A stretch of DNA of 64,000 nt from Eubacterium sp. (GTDB taxonomy: Bacteria; Bacillota; Clostridia; Lachnospirales; Lachnospiraceae). The notes beneath the pieces are model-generated. The model saw only the letters and a program-made list of their open reading frames with translations. It did no database searches and had not been told where the DNA came from. The stretch spans positions 62,001-126,000 of the forward strand of contig JAETSX010000016.1 of NCBI GenBank assembly GCA_021769425.1, in the 5' to 3' direction. Below are positions 25,945 through 33,941 of the stretch, piece by piece (position 1 is the stretch's first letter; the number at the start of each line of letters is the position of its first letter). A program made the translations under genes and the position numbers.

Positions 25945-27168
25945 TTAATTCTGTTCTTTCTCAAGCTCTGCCATCTTCATTGCGCGCACTTTCAGCGGCA
26001 GTCCGAACAAGGTGATAAAGCCTTCTGCATCGTGGTGGTCATATAAATCGCCGGTGGTGAAGCTTGCCAGAGATTCGCTGTAGAGAGAATAGGGGGAAGT
26101 GGTTCCGGCTTTGATAATATTTCCCTTATAAAGCTTGAATTTTACTTCTCCGGTGACATATTTCTGGGTAGATGTCACAAAAGCCTGCACGGCTTCCCGC
26201 AGCGGGGTGAACCATTTGCCCTCATATACAATCTGAGCCATCCGGTTGCCCATGTCTTTTTTCACTTCCATGGTGGCGCGATCCAGAACCAGTTCTTCCA
26301 ACTGCTGCTGAGCTTCCATCAGAATGGTTCCGCCGGGAGTTTCGTATACGCCCCGGGATTTCATGCCCACCACGCGGTTTTCCACAATGTCGATAATGCC
26401 GATGCCGTGTTTTCCGCCCAAGCGGTTTAATTCGCGGATGATGTCAGCAACTTTCATAGTCTTGCCGTTGATGGTTTTGGGAACGCCGGCTTCAAAGGTC
26501 ATAGTAACATATTCTCCCTCATCCGGCGCTTTTTCCGGAGACACTCCAAGAACCAGAAGGTGATCATAATTGGGCTCGCAGGCAGGATCTTCCAGTTCCA
26601 GTCCTTCATGGCTGATATGCCACAGGTTCCGGTCACGGCTGTAGCTGCTGTCTGCAGAAAACGGAAGGTCAATGCCGTGCTCCTTGCAGTATGCAATCTC
26701 TTCTTCCCTGGACTGCATATTCCATTTGTCGCTTCTCCATGCTGCAATAATTTTTAAATCGGGAGCCAGGGCCTTAATGCCCAGTTCGAACCGGATCTGG
26801 TCATTTCCTTTGCCGGTGGCGCCGTGGCAGATGGCGGCAGCGCCCTCTTTTCTTGCAATTTCCACCAGACGTTTGGCAATGCCTGGGCGTGCCATGGAAG
26901 TTCCCAGAAGATATTTGTTTTCATAGACAGCGCCTGCCTGAACGCAGGGGATAATGTATTCTTCTGCAAATTCATCGGTGATGTCCTCAATGTATAATTT
27001 GGAAGCGCCGGATAATTTGGCGCGTTCTTCCAAGCCGTCCAGTTCCTCTTCCTGCCCGCAGTCGATGCAGCAGCAGATTACTTCATAATCATAATTTTCC
27101 TTTAACCATGGGATGATGGCGGTGGTGTCCAGGCCGCCGGAATAAGCTAAGATGACTTTTTCTTTCAT
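25945..27168 (-). CDS. argG: argininosuccinate synthase
   Basis: A 407-residue ATP-dependent enzyme that joins citrulline and aspartate. The PP-loop AYSGGLDTT (residues 8-16) and the C-terminal helix are present, and all family blocks (HGATGKGNDQIRFE, ADSSYSRDRNLWHIS, GRKHG-type GGKHGIGIIDIVENR) can be read. It is transcribed away from argC, sharing a 295-bp control region with ARG boxes. A TTGTCT-17-TATAAT promoter stands 45 bp upstream, and CGGAGG precedes the ATG. argF is absent from the window; argH lies 27 kb away. Confidence 0.97.
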   Translation of the reverse strand: MKEKVILAYSGGLDTTAIIPWLKENYDYEVICCCIDCGQEEELDGLEERAKLSGASKLYIEDITDEFAEEYIIPCVQAGAVYENKYLLGTSMARPGIAKRLVEIARKEGAAAICHGATGKGNDQIRFELGIKALAPDLKIIAAWRSDKWNMQSREEEIAYCKEHGIDLPFSADSSYSRDRNLWHISHEGLELEDPACEPNYDHLLVLGVSPEKAPDEGEYVTMTFEAGVPKTINGKTMKVADIIRELNRLGGKHGIGIIDIVENRVVGMKSRGVYETPGGTILMEAQQQLEELVLDRATMEVKKDMGNRMAQIVYEGKWFTPLREAVQAFVTSTQKYVTGEVKFKLYKGNIIKAGTTSPYSLYSESLASFTTGDLYDHHDAEGFITLFGLPLKVRAMKMAELEKEQN

Positions 27169-27212
27169 TACATTTCCTCCGTTGTTTTGCGTTATTTTTC
27201 AATGCTCACATC

Positions 27213-27241
27213 ATTATATCTTAATGCGCTGAAAAAGACAA
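27213..27241 (-). promoter_or_regulatory. promoter of argG
   Basis: Minus-strand TTGTCT (27236-27241), 17-bp spacer, TATAAT (27213-27218). Confidence 0.75.
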
Positions 27242-27242
27242 G

Positions 27243-27277
27243 TGAAAAAATATACATAATAAAGTAATAAAAATGCA
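27243..27277. promoter_or_regulatory. tandem ARG boxes on the argG side
   Basis: TGAAAAAATATACA (27243-27256, 12 of 14 against TGAATWWWWATTCA) and GTAATAAAAATGCA (27264-27277, 11 of 14) begin 21 bp apart, the usual spacing of paired ArgR/AhrC boxes, just upstream of the argG -35 box. A perfect palindrome ATGCAAATTTGCAT (27273-27286) overlaps the second box. Confidence 0.6.
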
Positions 27278-27335
27278 AATTTGCATACAAAACGCTAAAC
27301 ATATCGTGATATTTGCGGAAAATCAAAATTCGAAC

Positions 27336-27364
27336 TTGAATAAAAATTAAAAATAATGTATAAT
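27336..27364 (+). promoter_or_regulatory. promoter of the argC operon
   Basis: TTGAAT (27336-27341), 17-bp spacer, TATAAT (27359-27364), 100 bp upstream of argC. Confidence 0.75.
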
Positions 27365-27370
27365 TATTCA
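27337..27370. promoter_or_regulatory. tandem ARG boxes over the argC promoter
   Basis: TGAATAAAAATTAA (27337-27350) and TGTATAATTATTCA (27357-27370) each match TGAATWWWWATTCA at 13 of 14 positions and begin 20 bp apart. They cover the -35 and -10 boxes, so ArgR with arginine should block RNA polymerase directly. Confidence 0.8.
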
Positions 27371-27463
27371 ATCAAAAATGAATAAAAAAGACTTTACGAA
27401 ACGGAAGAGATGTATTAATATGTTTAGGAATGTAATTGTCTGAATAAGAAAGCGAGGAAAATT

Positions 27464-28531
27464 ATGATAAAAGCGGGAATTATCGGAGCCACCGGATATG
27501 CGGGAGCGGAATTGGTGCGGATTCTTCTGGGACATCCGGAAGCGGAAATCGTATGGTACGGCTCCAGGAGCTATATTGATGAGAAATATGCGAAAGTCTA
27601 TGGAAATATGTTCCGGCTTGTGGAGGATGTCTGCCGGGATGATAAGATAGAAGAACTGGCCCGGGAGGCGGACGTGATTTTTACAGCCACGCCCCAGGGA
27701 TTTCTGGCGGGAGCGCTGACGGAAGATATTTTAAAGGAAACAAAGGTCATAGACTTAAGCGCGGATTACCGGCTGAAGGATGTGAAAGTCTATGAAGAAT
27801 GGTATAAAATAGAGCATAAAAGCCCTCAGTTCATTGGGGAAGCAGTGTATGGTCTGTGCGAGATAAACAGAGAGCAGGTGAAGCAGGCAAGGCTGGTGGC
27901 GAATCCGGGCTGTTATACCACATGCTCGATTCTGACTGCCTATCCTCTGGTAAAAGAAGGGCTGATTGATCCGGATACTTTGATTATAGACGCTAAGTCA
28001 GGAACTTCCGGTGCAGGGCGGGGAGCGAAACTTCCCAATTTGTTCTGTGAGGTCAATGAAAATATGAAGGCTTATGGGGTGTCCACCCATCGTCATACGC
28101 CGGAAATTGAAGAACAGTTAGGTTATGGGGCAGGCCGTCCGGTGACCATTAATTTTACCCCCCATTTAGTTCCCATGAACCGTGGGATTTTGGCTACGGA
28201 GTACGCGTCCTTGCATAAAATAAAGCAGCAGGACGGAACTCTGGCAATTCCCACAGCAGAACAGGTGCAGGCCGTTTATGAGAAATATTATGGCAATGAA
28301 TATTTTATCCGGCTGTTGGGGCCGGGAGGCTGCCCGGAGACGAAATGGGTGGAAGGGAGCAATTATGTGGACATCGGGTTTCAGATTGACAAACGCACCA
28401 AAAGGATTATTCTGATGGGAGCCATTGACAATCTGGTGAAGGGAGCGGCAGGACAGGCAGTGCAGAATATGAATCTGATGTTCGGATTGAAAGAGCAGGA
28501 GGGCCTTGCTCTTGTGCCCATGTTCCCTTAA
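27464..28531 (+). CDS. argC: N-acetyl-gamma-glutamyl-phosphate reductase
   Basis: A 355-residue NADPH-dependent reductase, third step of arginine synthesis. The N-terminal Rossmann motif GIIGATGYAGAELVR and the catalytic Cys in ANPGCYTT are present, as is the HRHTPEIEEQL block. Length fits the family (about 345-350). GCGAGGAAA precedes the ATG. It is the first gene of argC-GNAT-argJ-orf-argB-argD. Confidence 0.96.
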   Translation: MIKAGIIGATGYAGAELVRILLGHPEAEIVWYGSRSYIDEKYAKVYGNMFRLVEDVCRDDKIEELAREADVIFTATPQGFLAGALTEDILKETKVIDLSADYRLKDVKVYEEWYKIEHKSPQFIGEAVYGLCEINREQVKQARLVANPGCYTTCSILTAYPLVKEGLIDPDTLIIDAKSGTSGAGRGAKLPNLFCEVNENMKAYGVSTHRHTPEIEEQLGYGAGRPVTINFTPHLVPMNRGILATEYASLHKIKQQDGTLAIPTAEQVQAVYEKYYGNEYFIRLLGPGGCPETKWVEGSNYVDIGFQIDKRTKRIILMGAIDNLVKGAAGQAVQNMNLMFGLKEQEGLALVPMFP

Positions 28532-28552
28532 CGGCAGTTTGTTTGGCGCAGC

Positions 28553-28646
28553 TATACCCGTGAGCGAAATCATTTGCCAGAGGATCGTTCATAGCTTTGA
28601 GGAAAAAAGCAAATGATTTGGCAAATAAGTATGCTTGTTAGTATAA
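28553..28646 (-). repeat. 94-bp foldback element, copy 2 (inverted)
   Basis: Reverse complement of the block at 24838-24931 with 3 mismatches. It lies between argC and the GNAT gene, inside the arginine operon, and its strong potential hairpin could weaken read-through. Confidence 0.85.
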
Positions 28647-28721
28647 GACACGTCCGGCGGCAGTTTGCTTCAGATGGCAGGAGGCGGGCTTGCAAATAAT
28701 TACAGAGTAGGAAAATCAGAA

Positions 28722-29186
28722 ATGGAAAATTACAATCAGGAAATTACCATCCGTCCCATGGAAGAGGCGGATTATGAAAAAGTATTTGGGTTATGGAAAA
28801 CCATTAAAGGCTTCGGCATCCGAAGCGTGGATGATTCTAAGGAAGGCGTTATGCGCTTTATCCGCCGCAATCCCGGCATCAGCGTAGTGGCGGAAACAAA
28901 AGGACAGGTGATAGGAGCAATTCTCTGCGGCCATGACGGCAGGCGGGGCTGCTTTTACCATGTGTGCGTGCGGGAAGATTTCAGGCAGCGGGGCATTGGG
29001 AAGAATATGGCGGTATTTGCCATGAAAGCTCTGCAGGAAGAACAGATCAATAAGGTATGCTTGATTGCCTTTAAGAAAAATGAAGTGGGGAATTCCTTCT
29101 GGAAAAGCGTGGGTTGGACCTTTCGGGAGGATTTGAATTATTATGATTTCGTGCTGAATGATGAGAATATTACCACATTTCAATAA
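28722..29186 (+). CDS. GNAT-family N-acetyltransferase in the arginine operon
   Basis: The start is placed at the ATG at 28722, where the GNAT fold begins (EITIRPMEEADYEKV); the ribosome binding site is weak (TAGGAAA). The 154-residue product has the acetyl-CoA loop VREDFRQRGIGKNM and a typical C-terminal NSFWKSVGW motif. Family members acetylate amines of many kinds. Its place between argC and argJ suggests, but does not show, a role as an extra glutamate N-acetyltransferase; ArgJ itself may do this. It resembles YpeA-type proteins more than classical ArgA. Confidence 0.82.
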   Translation: MENYNQEITIRPMEEADYEKVFGLWKTIKGFGIRSVDDSKEGVMRFIRRNPGISVVAETKGQVIGAILCGHDGRRGCFYHVCVREDFRQRGIGKNMAVFAMKALQEEQINKVCLIAFKKNEVGNSFWKSVGWTFREDLNYYDFVLNDENITTFQ

Positions 29187-29307
29187 AATCCCTGAGTTTT
29201 TGATACAGCAGACTGCAGAGAGACTGCGCCGGTGAAACAGCGGAAGTCACTTTTGCATTTTATGCAGAGCGTGTTTCGAACGCGTTCTGGGACAGGAGGA
29301 ATAAGCA

Positions 29308-30531
29308 ATGGAAATTATCAAGGGCGGGGTAACCGCGGCAAAAGGATTTCAGGCGGCTGCAGCAGCGGCCGGAATTAAATATCAGGACAGGATGGACATG
29401 GCAATGATTGTAAGCCAAACGCCGGCGGCGTCGGCAGGGACTTTTACCACTAATGTGGTGCAGGCTGCGCCGGTAAAGTGGGATAAACGGCTGGTAACGG
29501 AGGAAAGCTATGCCAGGGCAATTGTCGTTAATGCAGGAATTGCCAATGCATGCACCGGAGCGGAGGGAATGGAATATTGCCGAAAGACGGCAAAAGCTGT
29601 GGAACATGCGCTTAAGATTCCTGCAAATCAGGTATTAGTGGCCTCCACAGGAGTGATTGGCATGCAGCTTCCCATGGAAAAGCTGGCGGCAGGCATTGAG
29701 GCCATGGCGCCGGAATTGAGGGATACCGAAGAGAACGGCCATCAGGCGGCCTGTGCCATTATGACTACAGATACGAAGGCCAAAGAAGCGGCCGTTACTT
29801 TTCAGGTGGAGGGCAAAACAGTGACGTTAGGCGGCATGTGCAAAGGCTCCGGGATGATTCATCCCAATATGTGCACCATGCTGGGATTTCTTACCACGGA
29901 TCTTGCTATATCCAAGGAATTGCTGCAAGAAGCGCTGGGGGAGGATATTATAGATACCTATAATATGGTTTCTGTGGACGGGGACACCTCCACCAATGAT
30001 ACCGTGCTGCTCCTTGCCAACGGAATGGCTGGGAATCCTGAGATTACCAAAAAAGACGAGAATTACCGGAAATTTACGGAAGCATTGAATTATGTCAATA
30101 CCGCTTTGGCAAAAATGATGGCGGGGGACGGAGAAGGCGCTACGGCTCTTTTTGAGACCAGGGTGGTTCATGCAGATTCCAAAGAACATGCAAGAACTCT
30201 GGCGAAATCCGTGATTTGTTCTTCTTTGACCAAGGCGGCAATTTATGGCCATGATGCCAATTGGGGAAGAATTCTCTGCGCTCTTGGCTACTCCGGCGTG
30301 AAATTTGACCCGGAGGCCATTGAGCTGTTTTTCCAGAGCAAATCCGGCCGGATTCAGATTTACAGGGATGGAACAGCCGCAGATTACAGTGAAGAAGAGG
30401 CTACGAAGATTCTCTCCGATCCGGAAGTGACAGTTCTGGTGGATATGAAAATGGGGAATGCAGAGGCGGCAGCCTGGGGCTGTGATTTGACGTATGATTA
30501 TGTGAAAATCAATGCGGATTACCGTTCCTGA
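29308..30531 (+). CDS. argJ: glutamate N-acetyltransferase / ornithine acetyltransferase
   Basis: A 407-residue enzyme that moves the acetyl group from acetylornithine to glutamate and may also make acetylglutamate from acetyl-CoA. It is an Ntn-type protein that self-cleaves before a Thr: here KGSGMIHPNMC/TMLG, with Thr190 as the predicted nucleophile and Cys where many relatives have Ala. The C-terminal HDANWGRILCALGYSG block is intact. GACAGGAGGAAT precedes the ATG by 7 nt. Confidence 0.96.
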   Translation: MEIIKGGVTAAKGFQAAAAAAGIKYQDRMDMAMIVSQTPAASAGTFTTNVVQAAPVKWDKRLVTEESYARAIVVNAGIANACTGAEGMEYCRKTAKAVEHALKIPANQVLVASTGVIGMQLPMEKLAAGIEAMAPELRDTEENGHQAACAIMTTDTKAKEAAVTFQVEGKTVTLGGMCKGSGMIHPNMCTMLGFLTTDLAISKELLQEALGEDIIDTYNMVSVDGDTSTNDTVLLLANGMAGNPEITKKDENYRKFTEALNYVNTALAKMMAGDGEGATALFETRVVHADSKEHARTLAKSVICSSLTKAAIYGHDANWGRILCALGYSGVKFDPEAIELFFQSKSGRIQIYRDGTAADYSEEEATKILSDPEVTVLVDMKMGNAEAAAWGCDLTYDYVKINADYRS

Positions 30532-30541
30532 GGGAGATGGC

Positions 30542-31276
30542 ATGAGAATGCGAATACGAAGTGTCATCTTTCGCTTGCTGGCGGCAATTTTCTGTATTTT
30601 AATTATTTTTTTTGTTATACTTCCAATGATAGAGGAAGGGTATCGGCAGTATTACGGAACTGACAGCATTTATCTGATTACTGGAACAGGGATTCCCGTT
30701 TTATTGTCTCTTGCATTATTTATGGCAGTTCTCTGGTTGTTTAGCAGGGATGGGCTGAAGGGTTATTTTGAGGAAGAGAATGGGAAGGGAATCAGGGCCG
30801 GTTTCTCCGGAAAGAAAAAATGCCTGGCCGGGCTGCTGTCTCTTTTTTTCACGGCGGCAGGAATCCTTGGGAGCATGTGCTGGTATCAGCGGTTTACCAT
30901 GGACGGAGTGGAATACCGTTGCTTTTTTCACCAAAAAAAATATGCCTGGCAGGACGTGGAATGTTTTACCCTAAAAGCGGACTCTCAGGGGGTTCTGATG
31001 TTTGAGTTTCAGATGGAGGATGGAAAAAAGCGTTCCTTCAATGGAGGGTCCCTGTGGTGTATCGAATACTTCGGGAAAGGGTTTGAAGAAAAATTTCCAG
31101 AAGATGTGTACAGCTATGCATTATGGCTTGGAGAGGAACTGGGCAGCCGGAAGATTCCTCTGAAAGCAGAGGGCGGCTGGAAAAAGCTGGAAGAAAAGCT
31201 GGAATATGAATCCTGGAAGAGGCTGGCGGAAGATGTTCGAGGGCGTTATGAGGAAGCTGCGGCATATAGGAATTAA
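30542..31276 (+). CDS. membrane protein of unknown function in the arginine operon
   Basis: The ATG at 30542 has GAGGGAG 6 nt upstream; a frame extending back to 30512 overlaps argJ. The 244-residue product has three hydrophobic segments (about residues 8-30, 43-66 and 87-108), followed by a soluble domain (RFTMDGVEYRCFFHQKKYAWQDVECFTL), which resembles PH-like membrane-associated domains. I recognise no family with certainty. It starts 10 bp after argJ and lies 55 bp before argB, so it is carried by the operon, but a role in arginine metabolism is not evident. Confidence 0.65.
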   Translation: MRMRIRSVIFRLLAAIFCILIIFFVILPMIEEGYRQYYGTDSIYLITGTGIPVLLSLALFMAVLWLFSRDGLKGYFEEENGKGIRAGFSGKKKCLAGLLSLFFTAAGILGSMCWYQRFTMDGVEYRCFFHQKKYAWQDVECFTLKADSQGVLMFEFQMEDGKKRSFNGGSLWCIEYFGKGFEEKFPEDVYSYALWLGEELGSRKIPLKAEGGWKKLEEKLEYESWKRLAEDVRGRYEEAAAYRN

Positions 31277-31331
31277 TACTAAAAGTGTAATGGGATGTAT
31301 TTTGTAACATAAGACAGAAAAGAGGAAGAAA

Positions 31332-32243
31332 ATGGAAGAGAAGAATATGCAGGAAATCCTGCAGAAAGCAGAAGTATTGATTGAGGCGCTGCCTTATATT
31401 CAGCGGTTTAACCGCAAGATTATTGTGGTAAAGTATGGCGGCAGCGCCATGGTGGATGAAGAATTGAAAAAAAGCGTGATTCAGGACGTGACTTTGTTAA
31501 AGCTGGTAGGATTTAAGCCCATTATTGTCCACGGCGGCGGCAAGGAAATCAGCAAATGGGTGGAGAAATCCGGCATGGAGCCGGAATTTGTCAACGGCCT
31601 TCGGAAAACCGATGCGGCAACCATGGAAATCGCCGAAATGGTTCTTGGAAAGGTCAATAAATCTCTGGTTCAGATGGTGCAGGAACTGGGCGTAAACGCC
31701 ATTGGAATCAGCGGCAAGGACGGCGGACTTTTGAAGGTGGATAAGAAATATTCTGACGGTCAGGACATTGGATTCGTAGGAGATGTGAAAGAAGTCAATC
31801 CCAAGGTTTTGTTTGACCTGCTGGAGAAAGATTTTCTTCCCATTGTGTGTCCCATCGGCCTTGGAGATGAATTTGATACCTACAATATCAATGCAGACGA
31901 TGCGGCATGCGCCATTGCAAGGGCAGTCAATGCGGAAAAACTGGCGTTTCTCACGGATATTGAAGGCGTGTACAAAGATCCTTCCGACAAATCCACGCTG
32001 ATTTCTGAATTGTCAGTTTCTGAAGCCCATGCGCTGATCGGCGAAGGGTTTATCGGCGGCGGGATGCTGCCGAAGCTGAATAACTGCATCGACGCCATTG
32101 AAAACGGGGTGTCAAGGGTGCATATTCTGGATGGCCGGATTCCTCACTGCCTGCTGCTGGAAATCTTTACCAACCGGGGAATCGGAACTGCTATTTTAGG
32201 AGACAGCGAAGAGCGTTTTTATTGTAAACTCCCATCATGCTAA
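31332..32243 (+). CDS. argB: acetylglutamate kinase
   Basis: A 303-residue amino-acid kinase, second step of arginine synthesis. Motifs [15 protein letters not shown], and TDIEGVY are present. The N-terminal helix before the kinase fold ([21 protein letters not shown]) is the mark of hexameric, arginine-inhibited enzymes, so feedback control is likely. The last dozen residues ([12 protein letters not shown]) run into the first unit of a tandem repeat and look like a recent extension. AAGAGGAAG lies before the ATG. Confidence 0.95.
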   Translation: MEEKNMQEILQKAEVLIEALPYIQRFNRKIIVVKYGGSAMVDEELKKSVIQDVTLLKLVGFKPIIVHGGGKEISKWVEKSGMEPEFVNGLRKTDAATMEIAEMVLGKVNKSLVQMVQELGVNAIGISGKDGGLLKVDKKYSDGQDIGFVGDVKEVNPKVLFDLLEKDFLPIVCPIGLGDEFDTYNINADDAACAIARAVNAEKLAFLTDIEGVYKDPSDKSTLISELSVSEAHALIGEGFIGGGMLPKLNNCIDAIENGVSRVHILDGRIPHCLLLEIFTNRGIGTAILGDSEERFYCKLPSC

Positions 32244-32493
32244 GCCTGTCGTGGGGCAGGCCGTATGGCCATCCTACTATGGAAGCCAAGGGCTTTCATA
32301 GTAAACTCCCATCATGCTAAGCCTGTCGTGGAGCAGGCCGTATGGCCATCCTACTATGGAAGCCAAGGGCTTTCATAGTAAACCCCCATCATGCTAAGCC
32401 TGTCGTGGGGCAGGCCGTATGGCCATCCTACTATGGAAGCCAAGGGCTTTCATAGTAAACCCCCATCATGCTAAGCCTGTCGTGGGGCAGGCC
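32224..32493 (+). repeat. tandem 77-bp repeats, 3.5 copies
   Basis: Units begin at 32224, 32301, 32378 and 32455 (partial), nearly identical. Each can form two hairpins: GCCTG/CAGGC and CTATGGAAGCC/GGCTTTCATAG with a 3-nt loop. The array overlaps the end of argB and fills the 304-bp gap to argD. Read-through transcripts would carry a ladder of hairpins. Confidence 0.93.
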
Positions 32494-32547
32494 GATGGAA
32501 AAGAGGAAGTGACAGTTCTTGTAAAAACAAATAAAAGGAGAATCAGA

Positions 32548-33753
32548 ATGGAAGCAACGAAGTGGATGGAACAGGCGGAAGAAGCTATTTTACATACATA
32601 CAACCGTTTTCCGATCGTGCTGGATCATGGAGAGGGCGTATACCTGTATGATACGGAAGGAAAGAAATATTTGGATTTTGCAGCGGGAATCGGAGTGCAG
32701 GCATTGGGATATGGGAACAAAGATTACAACGATGCCCTGAAAACGCAGATTGACAAGCTGCTCCACACCTCCAACCTGTATTACAATCAGCCGATAATAG
32801 AAGCGGCGGAAAAACTCTGCAGAGTTTCCGGACTGGATCGGGTGTTTTTTACCAACAGCGGCACGGAAGCCATAGAGGGGGCCATAAAGGCTGCAAAAAA
32901 ATATGCCTATGATAAAGACAAAACAACAGATCATGAGATTATAGCCATGGAGCATTCTTTCCATGGAAGGAGCCTGGGGGCTTTGGCGGTAACCGGGAAC
33001 GCCCATTACCGGGAGCCCTTTGAGCCGCTGCCCGGAATTGTGAAATTTGCAGAATACAATCATCTGGAAAGCGTTGCATCTCTGGTCAATGAAAAAACCT
33101 GTGCAATTCTCATGGAAACCATTCAGGGAGAAGGCGGCATCTATCCTGCAGAAGAAGAATTCCTGGCAGGGGTGAAGAAGCTTTGCCAGGAACATGACAT
33201 TCTGCTGATTTTAGATGAGATACAATGCGGCATGGGCAGGACGGGAACCATGTTTGCATGGCAGGAATATGGGATAAAGCCGGATATCATGGCATGCGCC
33301 AAAGCTCTTGGCTGCGGCGTTCCGGTGGGAGCTTTTGTGTTGGCTAAGCATGTGGCGGATTCTTCCTTAAAGCCCGGAGATCATGGAACTACTTATGGAG
33401 GAAACCCCTTTGCGGGCGCAGCGGTCAGCAAGGTTCTGGATCTTTTTGAACAGCAGAAAATTTTGGAGCACGTAAAGGAGATTTCCGGGTATCTTAAGAA
33501 GCGGCTGGAAGAGCTGAAGGCAGAATATCCGTTTATCAGGGCAAGACGGGGCCGGGGGCTGATGCAGGGATTGGAATTGGAATCCGCCGTTTCGGCAGGG
33601 GAGATAAGTGCAAAAGCATTGGAACAGGGGCTGATTCTGATTACGGCAGGAAACAATGTGCTGCGGTTTCTTCCGCCTCTTATTATTGAGAAGGAGCATG
33701 TGGACGAAATGGCAGAGGTTTTGCAGAATGTACTGCGGGAATGCCGGCAGTAG
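32548..33753 (+). CDS. argD: acetylornithine aminotransferase
   Basis: The ATG at 32548 follows AAAGGAG; earlier in-frame codons lie in the 77-bp repeat. The 401-residue product is a class III PLP aminotransferase (FLDFAAGIGV-type start, FFTNSGTEAIEGAIKAAK, LLILDEIQCGMGRTG) with the Schiff-base Lys252 in CAKALGCG. It converts acetylglutamate semialdehyde to acetylornithine and may also serve lysine synthesis. Last gene of the arginine operon. Confidence 0.96.
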   Translation: MEATKWMEQAEEAILHTYNRFPIVLDHGEGVYLYDTEGKKYLDFAAGIGVQALGYGNKDYNDALKTQIDKLLHTSNLYYNQPIIEAAEKLCRVSGLDRVFFTNSGTEAIEGAIKAAKKYAYDKDKTTDHEIIAMEHSFHGRSLGALAVTGNAHYREPFEPLPGIVKFAEYNHLESVASLVNEKTCAILMETIQGEGGIYPAEEEFLAGVKKLCQEHDILLILDEIQCGMGRTGTMFAWQEYGIKPDIMACAKALGCGVPVGAFVLAKHVADSSLKPGDHGTTYGGNPFAGAAVSKVLDLFEQQKILEHVKEISGYLKKRLEELKAEYPFIRARRGRGLMQGLELESAVSAGEISAKALEQGLILITAGNNVLRFLPPLIIEKEHVDEMAEVLQNVLRECRQ

Positions 33754-33941
33754 AGATTCTTTTGCGGTGATATGCCAGAGGTTTTTTGATATTATCTGCA
33801 AAAAAGGCGGGGCGTGCGAAAAAAAGGCGCCTTTATGTGAAAAATTGCAGGAGAAATATTCCTAAAAAAAGAGGAAAAGGTAATGACAAATCGAAAAAAA
33901 TCTTATATTATAATATTGTATCATTTCACAAGGAGGATATC

